A stretch of 64,000 bases of DNA. Origin: Sinohyriopsis cumingii. Its lineage: Eukaryota; Mollusca; Bivalvia; Unionida; Unionidae. The translations under genes were made by a program, and so were the position numbers. A model generated the notes under the pieces. The model searched no databases, had not been told where the DNA came from, and saw only the letters and a program-made list of their open reading frames with translations. How positions within the stretch are numbered: the stretch's first letter is position 1; every line of letters starts with the position of its first letter. The stretch is from contig JAPYKE020000269.1 of NCBI GenBank assembly GCA_028554795.2, positions 220,075-284,074 of the forward strand, read 5' to 3'. Positions 25,731 through 55,366 of this stretch are shown one piece after another.

Positions 25731-28700
25731 CTGGAAAAAAAAAATGAAAGTTTAATGCATGCGCACATACAGAGATAGAGAAAGAGAAATAGACAGACAG
25801 AGGCGGATAGTGAGAGAGAGAAAGAAGATAGCATTTATTTATTTTTAAGTACCATGTGCAGCAATATATGGCGTATAAGAATTAAGTGTATAAATCAAAC
25901 AAATAGTAGATTTAAGAATATTCAGGAAACTTTGTCTAGTACTGAAATGGCCTTAACGAACTCTAACAACAACGAGGTTGTGGTGGATGAATAGGCAATA
26001 AATCAAATGTTCATCCTCGATGAGCCTTCTTTTGGAAAAAAAATTCATTGAACCAACAGGAGGCACGCCAAGTGTGCACCCATGAACATTGTGGACGCTA
26101 GCATCTGTTGTCGGTCCATTAAGAACTAGACACTTCGTGACATCTGTAAATTATAATCTTGATTGATATATCGCAGAGTGTAGATGAGCTAGGCAGCGTC
26201 ACGCATACGCTGCAAAAACATAGAGCATTGGTATTCGTGCCGGAAGCCAAGATCGCTAATTTGCAAATTTATTGAGACGTTTGGGATTATGCCATCAATC
26301 TGTCAGGCACCTGTTAGCATGTTACCAGTGATACGCGATAGCGCTTTCAAATTATCAGTGCTAACTGCGAAGGCTACGCAATATATTACACTCCAAAACT
26401 GAGCCTCCCTGCGCGTATTCAGCATGTTGTGACACGCAGCGAAAATGTTTGGCGAACAATGTCGAGTAGGGTGAAATACCAGTATTTTTCTCCAACCTCT
26501 GAAAGCGTTGCTTTTGACGAGAACAAGCAGACGGAAAAGGTTGGATCAATGCCATATTGCCCGTCCGTCACTGTTCTTAATCAGGCCTGCTTGGCTTCCC
26601 TATTTTGACTTGCAAGCGTTATACTGCTGATATTGACACTGACGCGCTCATTGGACGCATCTTACGGTACAATCGCAGCTGGGCGTCTCTTTGTTTACTA
26701 CGTATCATCAGCCTTTGCACGCGCGATTAACCCATCTTTTGCCGTGTCTTCGAAGGGCCAGGCTGAGTGCGTCATACATGCATTCACGCTAATCTCGTAC
26801 TTGTATGATTGATATCCTCCTCTGAAACAAGGAAGGACCTTTACACATTTTTGCACATATGTGCATGGAGAGGTGGAGAAATGGGGAAGATTATTTGAGG
26901 ATGGATCTGAAAAAGCAGCTTGAGGAGCTGAAGACAGAGCTCAGAAAGCACCAAGATTAAAGGACATGGACGCATCGCCACGTTGGTCCAAACACCAACA
27001 CCGGCCATAAGAACAATAGGGGGCACTGGTAAACACCTAAGCTCTTACGCAGGTTGAATGTGCACTGGATGCTGTAATATTTACACTTGTACCTTTAATG
27101 ACATTCACAATAGTTCGTTCTGACGTTGTAGGAACAGGGATCTTCGCATGCAGAACAATTTATCAACGCTGCCAGTAGAAATGACAATGCTAACAGTGAC
27201 ATGGATAGTTCACGGCATACTTCAGCAGATTCATATTCCGTACTGAATAACGATAACTGCCCACGGTATTCCGTCAGTGAAGATACATGGTATGCTAGTG
27301 GCTCGTTGAGAACAATCCGTGCGAGTGAAAGCAGTCGTTCTGTGTGTTTTGACATTTCCTTGCAGGTTTTATACAAGGTTCATTCCACGTGAAGAAATGT
27401 GGTGATGGTTCCCGAATTCAATAAATCGGGCTGCGAGGGTATTCGTGGTTAACACAGACAGCCTCTAGCTGTGGTATGCGTTCGTTTTCTATGTCTTTGA
27501 TGCGACCTCTTATCTTTATCTTAATATCTTTTATTTCCTCGTTGGTTGGACTCGTGTCGTCTCGATAAGGTTTCATTAATATAATGTAATGTGGCTATCG
27601 AGCTATGTAAGCTTAGCAAGGTTATCTTCAAGCGCGCCGCGGACCATCTGAACCGCCATGTTTAGACCAATGATTTCTTCATTTGAAGGCTGCCATGTGC
27701 ATGGGCCACTGATTACTTGAGTACCCTGTCCTCGGACCGTAGCAGTAAGTAGCTCGGCGTCTGTCAATCAGCTTATTTCAAATGTAAGCTCATTAACGTC
27801 GTATGTGCGGTTGTTTCCACTATATTCTGTATCGGTTGTTGCTGGATGCAGTAATCTAGAGCAAATTCGATATACATAAGCCTTTCATTTATTTATCAGC
27901 TTTAAGGTTCATAAGGCAGTCTTCCATTTCCTTTCTTTGTTAATGATTTTCAGTCTGGTTTTTTTGTGGGGCTCGATAAATATAGTTTATATTGTTTCAG
28001 CTAGGTGACCCATGCCTCATTCAACAAACTCGTCCATTGACCTCTCGAGATAAAGCGTGTTTGAGTATCATCGGTAAAACTAACAAAGCAAATGTGATCA
28101 ACCAAATGCAAGTTTTGGTACCCAGATTTCTAATCTAGCCAGTGGCGACGTTATTGTGCCGGGCACCGTCAGGTTGCCATTTCGAAATCACTCTGAACTG
28201 AGTCGTAGGCGCAGCTGCAGTTAAATAGCCATAAGATCTAAATGTTGGTACTTAACCTGTATGGATATCTTATTGTCCTTTTCTATTGTCCCTGATTTGC
28301 AAAAGACTTGGTGTACATGGCCCTCACCTCCAAGCCACACAACATTAAATGCATGTATATATTCATCCTCATTTACGAAGCCTCAGTACTTGTGCGTTTC
28401 AACAACTTTAAACGTTTTGAAAACCTCAGTTTTCTATTTTCAAATATACTACGATGTATCCCAGATGTGATACTTATATGCCAGACTGTAAATTGGCAAT
28501 TTATAAACTTATGTAGATGTGAAAATTAGCATGAGCTGGATCCTTGAAAAAGACGAAAAGTAATGCAGGATCACAGCTAAGTAAAATTCAAAATAATCAA
28601 CAGCTTAAAGCATATAATCCTCATTCACTTGTTATGAGTTCCGCAGAGGAGTGTCCATAAACTCTTTTTAATGTTATCAGACAACCAGAAAATCAAATGC

Positions 28701-30443
28701 AAAATATATTTCTTGCCCAACTAAAACATCAAAGTTAGGGGGAAAAAAGCTTTTCACAGACCGTCTACTTTGGTTCGTGCTAAACGAGCTCAATAGTAAT
28801 GAAATGCAGCTAAGCAGGCAGATTACCGTAGTTATTCTAATAGACACCCTAGGGAGGTGCATGTTCTAAAGGAGGATATTTATTAGAGACATATTAGCAT
28901 TAGTAACATCATCCAAAAATTCTGCCGAAAACAGTCTGAAAATAGACTCTGAACCCAGCAACAAGCCAGCAACATACCACTATTATTTATTCGCGCACGT
29001 AAGGACTGAAAACGTTCGTAAGTTATTATGTTTTTTCTAGCAGCAGTTGGATTACGCATACACTGTTTCAATTATGGGATATATCATAACGGATATATAC
29101 GGTTCTATAAGCCTTGATAAGGTAGGAATTTCTAACTAGTGGAACACAAGGGGGATGCGTTTTATTTATAAGGAATCTTGTATTAGAATAACTACTGTAT
29201 TCTATTTATAGTGGTAATCTGTACACATTTTAAACTCTAGAAATTTGGAAGACATGGATCTTTTTTTTTTTAAAATAGTAGATTATTTTAATATGTCTGA
29301 TTTAAGCAGTTTATCTCCAGAAATGCCATCTCTGTGGTAGAAAGATATGATCTTCGGAGGTAAACTGGTTGAATCATATATTTTACAAGATATTTTCCAA
29401 GTTTAAGTAACAAATCTATCATGCACAATCTGACACAAAAGAGTGTGGTTGACATATTGCCTCCTATAGATGATATTGTTTGAAATGGAAAGGTCTTAAA
29501 TAATTAAAGCGAATGGAATCGTAGTTTTTCTACAGTCTGCTTCAGAAATGTGCAAGATTTGGCGATGTCATTCCCCTTATATGGAATGATTGTTTCTCAA
29601 AATGGCTATAAGTCTGATTTATATATTGAAATGATTGATTAAAAATAATAAAATAATCTTTTATATTGCATTTTTTGTTTCTCTCCCTCGCATTTTTTCT
29701 ACAATATAATGGTTCCTAGAAAAATGTTATTTGACGTGACAAACAAAGGAACTAACAATTACTGCTTGTCGTATTAAAACGTCGAACATAAAATGTCTCG
29801 AAGAACCCCTGTTTGTGATTTAAGATAGAGTACGGTGGTTAACCCAGTAATGAACCGGTAGATCACGAACGCATTTTAACTTCTATTCCCCGACCACAAC
29901 CCAAAATCAAGCTAATGAGAACTATTTATGCTGATATCATTATTCACAGGAATAGCATATGTTAAACTTTTCTGACCAGATGATGATATTTTAGAACTTG
30001 ACTTAATGATTAATTATACATTACTGAATAAGATGTGATAAAACGGTACAAATATTGAAATAGTAAAATGCAATTTTTAAATGATCTTGATTGCTAGATG
30101 TAACCGGTAATTAAAATGTTGTAAACTAAATTAAGCGTTCAAACGTATACAAATGTATACAAGCATTAATTATGTAAATTATGGAAACCTTGCATCTGTT
30201 ATTTCACAATTCATCAACTTCATTTTTAGACCTCACTGGGTTCATTAGAAGTCATATCGTATTCGCAACCGCATAATGCTTAATTAGTCTGTTTATATTT
30301 ACCATGATTACAATGTACAATACATTCCGAGTTTAATCAAACTGATATTTGCCAAAAGTATTGACAAGCAACAAATGATATATGCAACTCCACCCCACAC
30401 CATCCAGAAATATTAAATATTATTTGCATGTAATTTGACAAAC
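25731..30443 (-). other. 5'UTR intron of gene A
   Basis: 4.7 kb. The right half is plain AT-rich DNA. The left half (about 25940-28230) has a higher GC content and decayed coding-like stretches, listed separately. Confidence 0.5.
25940..28230 (-). pseudogene. Decayed coding-like island of unknown family
   Basis: This stretch is clearly GC-richer than its surroundings. On the minus strand, broken frames contain ordinary-looking protein segments, for example VISGPCTWQPSNEEIIGLNM near 27680-27720 and NEEIKDIKIKIRGRIKDIEN near 27500-27550, separated by stops and frameshifts. I do not recognise the family. A relic of a large DNA element or a retrocopied gene would explain it. Confidence is low. 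Confidence 0.3.
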
Positions 30444-30570
30444 CTGTTGACAGCTGCCTTGTCTGTATCAGCGAAGTCCTGAGCTCGACACAGTGAATGC
30501 TTGGCGTCTTAGATAACTTGTAATCAGTAAGGAGTCACAAAATATGGTATATGGAATCGCTCTTTCTCAG
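30444..30570 (-). other. Probable non-coding first exon (5'UTR) of gene A
   Basis: On the minus strand a donor CTGTCAACAG|GTTTGTC ends at 30444, and its flank (GTCAACAG) resembles the first exon of gene B (CCGTCAACAGGCTG). A TATA-like sequence lies about 25-30 nt before the presumed start near 30570. The exon would splice over 4.7 kb to the acceptor at 25730. The start is an estimate; support comes only from signals and resemblance to gene B. Confidence 0.4.
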
Positions 30571-30594
30571 GTCTTGTTTATCTGCTGCCACTAC

Positions 30595-30602
30595 ATATAA
30601 AG
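30595..30602 (-). promoter_or_regulatory. Possible TATA box of gene A
   Basis: TTTATATG on the minus strand, placed at the usual distance from the presumed first exon. Such motifs are common in AT-rich DNA, so this rests mainly on position. Confidence 0.22.
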
Positions 30603-31183
30603 CAATGTAAACAATAAATCGATAACTCAATACTTCTGATATGACACCAACCATGATCATTCAACAAAGCTATGACGTCTGTTTCAAACGTCGGTTAAGC
30701 TGTTTTAGGCTGGTATATACTAGCCTTTATAATCAGACAAGCAATGTACATTTTATATTACGCTGCATTATATATGAATCAGTGAAGATAATATATAACT
30801 CGAGAGGTCGTCTTCCTGAAACAAGAAACTCCACTTGAATTTTGAACCTTTCTTGTAAATATTACGTGGCCGCGCTTAATCTAATCTGTAAAACGAAACA
30901 TGATTCAAATAGTTTGCAACTGGATATCACTTTATATGAATATATGCTTTCTTTTAATGTTAGCTAAATTAGGCCCTCATCATTGACAAACGAGAGGTGT
31001 GAATAATAAAGCTGTAGGTACACACATACGACCCTGTTGTTTAGAACCCGTCAAGAATGCAAAGCTGCATACCAAATATGTTTGTTTATCTGGTCAAGAC
31101 AAATCGACGTAGCTGCTATTAATCCAGCTTCCGTCAACCTTTCTAAGTGTATGTACTTATGTACACATGAATGCACTTGTCTT

Positions 31184-31423
<240 letters not shown>

Positions 31424-32249
31424 ACAATGAAAGTAACCTACAACCAACATGACCAATTTGTTTCAATTTCAATGTGTTTCAATTTTCATGATAAAAGATT
31501 TTAGGACCTAGTTACTTCGTGTAACGACATAGTTGTTATGCAAAAGTCATGCCTTTTAAATTGACACTTGATAATTCGTCCCAACAAGGCCAGTGAGTGG
31601 ACTATCCTCGTGTGAATTTTTAATTGATTTCTCGAATGGCTTGTACTTCTTGTCAAATTAGATACATGTTAGTATCGATCTGAGTTGCCAGTATGGGTCA
31701 TATCATGCATGTTTGTATGTATATAGGTAGGTATCGAGAGAGGAATGGAGGGAGAGAGATAGGAGGTTGGGTTGATCACTAACTTTCTTCCTAACCTTAT
31801 TCGGACCAAACTACTAACTATGTAGAGAACCTCGAACAGATTCCTTTACAAGAAACAACAAAAACTAAACACCTTTGTCTGTTTGTTTTTTTTCCTGTAT
31901 CTCTCTAAAGGCCACAACGTGTAAAAAGAACCCCACAAATTAAGAAAGCTACAATTACGCTCTCTGGTTTAATGTTCCTCAAAGGAATAGCTTTTGGAAA
32001 ACTTGTGAACGCATACATAATCATTAACGCATTTTGGTTGTCTAACTTTGTGAGGGACAAACACAATCTACCATTTCTCTTCTAAATGGATCGTCAAACG
32101 CAAGAATAGGTGACATATGGGCTTTTTGTATCTTCTGATTGGGCTTCTTTCTACCATTTGACATGGATGACAAGGTCTGCAAAACCTAGAAAAATCACCT
32201 TTTATGTTTCGGTCAATAAAAATAATGTAAGATCTTGTGATACGTCTTA

Positions 32250-33800
32250 TTTACTCCTAAACCACCAGACAACGGCGTTTCAAAGTATAGACTAACGATT
32301 TCCTAATGATATGAGGTAGGAACAACAATTTGATAGCTAAATGAACACTCGTCACCAGCGGGAACCTCGAAAGGCATCCAATTCCCCATAAGAACCCCAA
32401 TATTCTAGAAGGAACCAGTTCCTTCTTGTGTGGTTTCAGTTTCACGTGTATCCCTATGAAACAAACAGGATATATCTCGATCTTCTTCCTTTAAGATAAC
32501 TAGTGACTGGTGTTATCACCCTGATTAGATTTAAGACAATGTTTAGCCAAAGGAGTATCACTTTGATAAATACTTCCTGACTGACCTAACTAACGTTGAG
32601 GAAAAGTCACCTAATTTAAAGCCTGACCCAAAAAGGTCTCCGCTAAAGGAATAACATCCTATTCAACAACTTCAGGCTCACGAACATGCTTTGCCAAAGC
32701 TCAAGTAACTTAGTGAGCTAGAAATAAACAAGAAATTTCTACTTCTATGGGAACAGCTCGTTGATCCACACAATGTTTGTCAGTTACAATTAGATTGGCG
32801 CCGACGTTATTTCCAACTAGGTCATTACCTAGTAAATATGAACGCCCACCGGGAGAAGATGTTTGCGCTCCTTTAATCTCTAGTCCCAGAAGTAAGTCTG
32901 AAGGTAATTGAACACATTGGAGAGAACTATTAACAAATCGGCAATTTAATCCCTGTATTAGAACATTTTCACTAGGACACTCATCAGAAAAGTGCAAATT
33001 ATTTAATGAACTCTAAGAATCTCGTGTGTCTTCTAATATCTTACTTATGGTAGCCTGACCTAAATCAAAAACAAGTGATATTGAGATACCAACAAGTGAC
33101 GCTGAATCCTTTGACATGAATTTTTCGTATTTCTGTATAACAAAGTCATACTGAGGTATACTAGCCCCCACACAAATATCTCTTCCAATACTCAACCTTG
33201 ACCTCTCAGAAGCATGCGCATTTGCATCTGCTCCGTTATAATTATGTTGACTATATTTAACACTATAATAATCAGAAATGCCTTGTCCTTTCCTCTTACA
33301 AGAGCACTTTAGAGAGATAAGGGTTTGTCATCCATCTTATCGGAACTTTGGTTCTTCACAGATATACCAGTTTGAGGTTTGCAAGTACTCAAACGAGACT
33401 GAAATGGTTTCTTAAGTAAAATCTGTTGAGAGCAACCTTATGAATTAGTGAACAATCATCAGCAGTACTAGGTTCTTTTTTCTAAAGCTTCAACCCCTTC
33501 CTCATTAAGGTAAGTTTTAACATTAGTACTGACACATTTCTTGAACTCTGCAACCTATGTGTGTGTCATCATCAGATCTTTTTCTTTCTCAAGCAGAAGA
33601 TTTTATAACTCAGCTTCCTTGCTCGACCAACGGACCCGAACCTAAAGCGTTCAGTGACATTTGCATTTGGTCCTGCATTCGTTTTATGTACTCTAACTCC
33701 ATCTCCTTCAATAAATCCAAATTATTTAACCTCTCTTTTTCCCTTCGCATTTACATTTCCTTCTCATGCTCCTCCATAGTCTGAGGACAGTATGTCCTAC
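32250..33800 (-). mobile_element. Ty3/gypsy-type LTR retrotransposon relic (gag to protease region)
   Basis: Minus-strand fragments lie in retroelement order. At 33607-33780 is a charged, coiled-coil-like gag segment interrupted by a stop. At 33013-33195 is a stretch resembling the start of the aspartic protease, with DTG changed to DTR. At 32710-32997 is a fragment with the LLGNDLVG motif typical of this protease region in Ty3/gypsy elements. Frames are broken by stops and shifts. Reverse transcriptase, integrase and LTRs were not found. It is a dead fragment in the intergenic region. Confidence 0.6.
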
Positions 33801-33871
33801 GAAAGGTCTAAACCTTAAAGATTATCTCTCCTACTTCCTTTTATGTATTTCCCTAATCCTTTTACTGTATT

Positions 33872-33882
33872 GCCTCTATCTC

Positions 33883-33913
<31 letters not shown>

Positions 33914-33921
33914 CTCTCTCC
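33872..33921. repeat. (TC)n microsatellite
   Basis: Imperfect CT repeats with TTTC interruptions inside the gypsy relic region. Confidence 0.9.
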
Positions 33922-34763
33922 TTATCAAACTTCTTTAGCATTTCTTGCCGAAACTGAAGTCTTAACTTTATTTTACTTGATCTCCTGCTCAAACCAGATG
34001 GAGTGATCTTTCTCTATCCATAAACATTATTATCGCAAACGTTCTGGATCACAAAATAAACTATCAAGAGATTCCTTTTTTTGTTTGTTTATTTCTTCTT
34101 GAAAGGCTTCACCTCAGCAAGATTACAATGTTTAGCAAGTTTAAAGAAAACGTCAATTTATGAGTCCCTAATTACTCATGGGTAGGACCGGCTATACAGT
34201 TTTCTACTTTGAATGTCAGAGTGAAAACATCTTAGTTTCACTATTAATTCTCAGCTATTAATTCTAAATACCAGAGAATACTAAAATTTCAAACAATGAA
34301 TTTCTAATCATGAATTTCAATCATCAACAAACAATATTCTGAAACATGAAAAATTCAAAAATTTAAATCTTGAAAATATTTTTAAAACCAAATCCTGAAT
34401 ATTTTCAAATAAAATAAAATCTCGGATGATCTCATCGATTTCCTGCAATGTCTAGGGGGTTGACCTTGGGTAAAAGAACAAAGCAAACCCAACACGCATT
34501 CAAGTTTCCCACGGGCAATTGAACTTTGGATTCCCACTCTTGTTGACGCGACCCATATTCATTACTCGTGTATCACTCTCCACTCGCTTAGTTTGTATTT
34601 CACCTGAGAACAGGATCGTCATGAACTGAACTCTTACGACCGAATATATATGTACTTTTTACGATATGGCTAACCATTGAATATAAAATATAACTTTATA
34701 CTCTCAAACGACCTAAATATATATTATATTATAAATTAAATGATGATACATAATTCCATGACC

Positions 34764-34794
<31 letters not shown>

Positions 34795-34822
34795 TGTATG
34801 TATGTATGTATGTATGTATGTA
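34764..34822. repeat. (TATG)n microsatellite
   Basis: About 14 units of TATG. Confidence 0.97.
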
Positions 34823-37624
34823 TTAGATGACTCAGGTCTAGGAAACAAACTTTATGTTTAATTTTCAGTCCGAAGGAATCAGTTATCGAACGGATAATGT
34901 TCTGTACTAAACACTTTTGAAATTTTCCTATTTACCGTAGTTTAACGTTTCGGCATATACGGATTTTATGTCCTGTTCCATACTATTTCATTTGAACTCC
35001 ACACAGTTTCGATCTTTCTGTTTCAGCAACGAATAGTCATTTTATTCATAGTAAGGAATCAAATCAATCCAGTTCAGCAAATCATAATGTACTCCGTTAA
35101 ACATTAACGATGAAAAGAAAACATGAAAGATAGAGTTTATCTTTTGTTGTCATTTCAAAGGCATTTGGCAATATCAGCCAAATAAATTTAAGAATTTGTC
35201 AGATATGCAATGGTATAATAGTAAATTGCTTTGAAGGTCTGAATTTCAATGTATACCAACCGTTACTCCTGCGTTAAAACATGCGATTTCTCACATACAG
35301 GATGCCTTATTTGCAATATCTAAACCAGATGCGGATATTCATCAGGTAGTCTTTTTTCAGTCTTTTTATCAAAGACTTGGTCAATGAAATAGAACAGTCT
35401 GAAAGTAATTGTCTTTAAATTTGATAAATGCTTTCAGAATGTTTATTATTTTATACGCATATGATTTTGCAAATGTTGGTGATAATGTTAGATCACTACA
35501 GAAACAATCAAATGTTATTATGATGATTTAAATAACAATGGATGTTTCAAAACCAGGCTTACTATTTCTCGTAATCACTATTTCCTTAGTAGTAATGAGA
35601 AATGGTTTCGTAAGAGTGACAAAATAGAACCATTATCGTATAAATGTATTGAAATATATATTAAACATAAATTAATGTAGACAATTCCATAAAGGCTTAT
35701 TCTGCATTCCAAGCTAAGAACGTGTTCATCACAATGCCTATAAATCATGGTTTTCAGCATGCCAAATTTATTAAACAGTGCGGTACGATGTTTAAACCCA
35801 CATTCTCTTATTCAGAAGCATTTTAGGGCAACGAATATGCTGGCACCATTGAATGGCGTCAACGATCTTTGCTGGAGAATCTTTTAAGTTTCCTCAAGGC
35901 ACTTTATGTATTTAATATGATAGAAAACCATTATATGTTAATTTCTATTATACATGCACGATATACTCGACAAACTTTACACGTACGAAACGATAAGGAT
36001 ATCAATATTAATGCTACAAGATATTAATTTCTGTAAATGAAACTTATCAACACAAGATTAAAGATGCAATGATAATGAAACCAATTATAAAAAATGCTTG
36101 CAGTTGACAAGAAAAATGCAGTCTTATTTGTGAATGATTAAATACGAAAGGCGCTTGCTGACAAGTAGACAACAAGAATGTCTATCGGCAGTTTCCACAT
36201 TTTAAATTTGTTGCCGTTTTGCCAAATTTGAAGTTAAAAGATAAAACGTTTGGAACTTGGTCAATGCGACCTAACTGCTGGTTTGTCATGAACTACCATA
36301 ACGCATATAAATCTTATTAACGCATTGTTTCTTTCGAATGTAGATAACAATGAAATTATGTACTAGGTATTTGCTGTTGCTATCGACGTGTAGTTATTAG
36401 GCATGGTCACTTTGCGGTTAAGTGGTCTGTTTGGCAGGAAGACCAAAGGCTTACTCCATAATTAACGACTAACTGCAATGTTGTCGGATGAATTACATAT
36501 ATTTTTTCTAGTTATCATTTAGTCTCACTCAGACTACACATTATGGGTTAAAGTCGATAAACCCGTTTGTAAAGTGACCCATGAAAATTCTTAATGACTA
36601 TACATTTATTAAGAAACGAGCAACGATAGATCAGGAAATAAATAACTCTGGGCAAATACTGACAAACATATGTATAAATAATAATAATTTTATTATAAAA
36701 AATAAATATGTGGTGACCATAAGATTGTTTGTTCAATAACGTTGCGAAATACATATGTTATTGAGTATTCTTTTGTTTCCTAGCTATTGAAATTTGACAA
36801 TCATTTGTGCCTACATGAAGTTGACAAAAGTTTGCTACAGTTAGACACTCTTTGGTAATTACTAGGTTTAGCTTTACTACACAACTCAGCAAATTCTACC
36901 TGTTGTAAATAATGCATTCTCATAAAATCCGAGATGCCAAAAATATAGAACTACTTTTTATTGAAAATATTGATACAAGTACACTAGAAGGGTAGTATAT
37001 AAAGACTCATAATACATAAACTATAATATAATCCATATATAAGATCTATATTCCTCGATCTCTTCCTTTTTTAATGACATTGACTCAGAAACGTTTTATA
37101 ATAAATGCTAGCAAACACATTTGAAATTATAATAACACAATTTGTTTTTGAAACTACAAAAAAAAACCAAAAGGCCTGAAGAAAATATGACCACGCGCGA
37201 AATAGACTTAACAAAAACCAAACACGATGAAACTGGACAAGTATGATCCATCCTGATTTTAGTTTATATTGATCAGGCAGTCCCTTATAATCTTTAATGT
37301 CATTTAACTGTTGCATAGAGCGAGCACTGGGCCTTTCATTTGCTAATCCATTTCCATATTATGAGAGTGTGTCTCGTACCTTAGCTGCCATATTGGTTCT
37401 GGGAGTCTGCGAAGACCCTTATAAAGATAGTTCATTTTTTGGCTGGATAGTAAAACAAGAATATTAGAAAGTGGAATGTTCTCTTCTCCAAAACTGTCAC
37501 TTCAACACATAACCACCTCACAGACAAAATGCACAAATAGATTGCTCAGCTTAAAACAGTTTGAATTCGACCCGTTAAACATAATAACATTCACTATCTT
37601 GATGTTGATGTATAGTTAAACTCT

Positions 37625-53449
<15,825 letters not shown>

Positions 53450-53522
53450 GATGATATTCAATAGCGTTTTCTTTCAGAAGTTTCCTCGTAGTCCAGATAG
53501 ACAGATCAATAACATGGAAGGT

Positions 53523-55238
53523 CTAAAACACAAAGAATTGCAAAACTATATAACGTGTTAACGATTGTGTCCTATATACCTGAGAGAATCGGCTGTCGAA
53601 TGGGTCAGTCTGATATTTCGGAGTACAGCAATTAGAGTATTAGCACAAGCCTGCTATCAACATAGAGTCTGTATCATATTGCACGATAATTTACAATGAA
53701 GAACGTAATTTATTCCGCATGTAACCAGTACATCCATAAAATTCAGCATGAAGACTTAGAATACGTTGTCAGAATAGGGCAATCTAGCGAATATTTATTA
53801 TAGGCTTTTATTGCAAAGTCATGAGATCTTCACTTCGAAACCACTTGGAAACTCCGATATGAAATATGCTTAATGTCTGAATAATGAATATAATCATCTA
53901 CATCAATTTTCAGTTTTAAAAAAAAAACTATTTCTTGTTGATATATTACCCAGGGGACAGGATAACTTCCAAGAAGTATTATGAGTATATACGTTGTACA
54001 TAGAATAGTCGCTTTTTCACACCAAATCGCATTTTAGATTAGATACCTCTAAATGCCACTAAGTTCATATGTATGTATGTATGTATGTATGTATGCATGC
54101 ATGCATGCATGTATGTATGTGTGTGTGTGTGTGTATGTATGTGTGTGTATATGTATGTATGTGTGTATGTATCTATGTATGTATCTATGAATGTGTGTCT
54201 CTACGTATGTGTGTCTCTATGTATGTATGTATGTATCTATGTATGTATGCATGTATATATGGTTAAAATGTCTCCTCTGTTAAGCATCCACCTGATCTAC
54301 AGTCCCACATTTTATATGTTCCTGAAACCAAAATATAATCTGGAAAATCACTTGGATTAAATTCCTTCTTTTTAATTTCTCACAGTTGAATGCATTTGAC
54401 TGTTTGGTAATGTACGCATGCATTTTTGAGGCTTTACGTCGAGAGACATTATCATGGTTACTTAAGTTCTTGGTTTAGGCTGTTAACGTTTGCATATCTG
54501 CAGGTATTATTTCATGGGTTAACCATTTCAAACACCCCAAATAAGGACAACCCCGTAATGGTAAGAGACTGCAGCTCCTTCAAAGGTAAAAAAAATAGTA
54601 TCACCTATATGAACACAAATCAAAGACATATCAAGACCAAATAGTTCAACCAACATCAAGGGAGGCAACGCATGCCACAACCCCAAACTAGTCGGTTATT
54701 AAAGTGAATGTGTATGGATTGTTCCTTACACTGTCCATAACTTTGCACCATCAATTATTAGTTAACACAGTGACTTACGAGTGATAAAATTCAATTTAGA
54801 TACCCCTCGTTTCAGATACTTTGCCAGGGCCACCTATGATCAAAACACTCCGTCATTTGCTCAATGCAATTAGCAAGCAGTGGTAATATCTCATGTGTTC
54901 ATCAAGTTGCGACGATGCTAACTAATTAATAAAGCACTGGATCACTCGTTTGTTTGAGCCTGCCTCTTGTGCGAACCATATTCAACCACTGGACATCACA
55001 GTTTCATCAATCAAGCTAATTTATATTGAATGAATAATTACAACGCATGCGACAATGTGTGAAAGATCGGAACTAATCAGAGAGAGAGAGAGATGTATAC
55101 ACGTTCATTAAACGGAAACAAGGCTCCCCAAGTATAGATATCAATATAACATTTATACATCATATAGCATATCAATGATACAACGCATATAATACATGAT
55201 ATATTTTATTTATGAAACATACAAATACACGTACTTAC
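53523..55238 (-). other. 5'UTR intron of gene B
   Basis: 1.7 kb; contains the (TATG/TGTG)n array at 54069-54261 and otherwise unique sequence. Confidence 0.5.
54069..54261. repeat. (TATG)n/(TG)n degenerate microsatellite
   Basis: TATG units with GCATGCATG, TGTG and TCTA variants; plus-strand frames across it give Met-Tyr-Val-Cys repeats only. Confidence 0.95.
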
Positions 55239-55330
55239 GTTTCTAACGGAGTCGAGAATCAACAGCGGAATCAGCCTGTTGACGGTAGGAGTTAATTCTT
55301 CACACGCTCTCTAATAATGTCCGCAATGAA
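55239..55330 (-). other. Probable non-coding first exon (5'UTR) of gene B
   Basis: A consensus donor TTAGAAAC|GTAAGTAC ends the exon at 55239. A TATA box lies 29-36 nt upstream of the estimated start near 55330. It would splice to the acceptor at 53522. The start is estimated from the TATA box; no transcript evidence is available here. Confidence 0.5.
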
Positions 55331-55358
55331 ATGTTGTTTTGCCGCAAGTGCAATTCTG

Positions 55359-55366
55359 ATTTTATA
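55359..55366 (-). promoter_or_regulatory. Probable TATA box of gene B
   Basis: TATAAAAT on the minus strand in the context GTTTATAAAATCAG, about 120 nt upstream of the first donor of gene B. Confidence 0.4.

Noticed and set aside
37385-37430. Exon-like stretch with acceptor GTCTTCGCAG and donor AAG|GTACGAG left of the gene B stop
   Set aside because: It lies after the stop codon of the last tail exon and no upstream donor of matching phase was found; it could be an alternative 3' exon but has no support.
54069-54360. Cys/Met/Tyr/Val-rich frames
   Set aside because: Read-through of the TATG/TGTG microsatellite.
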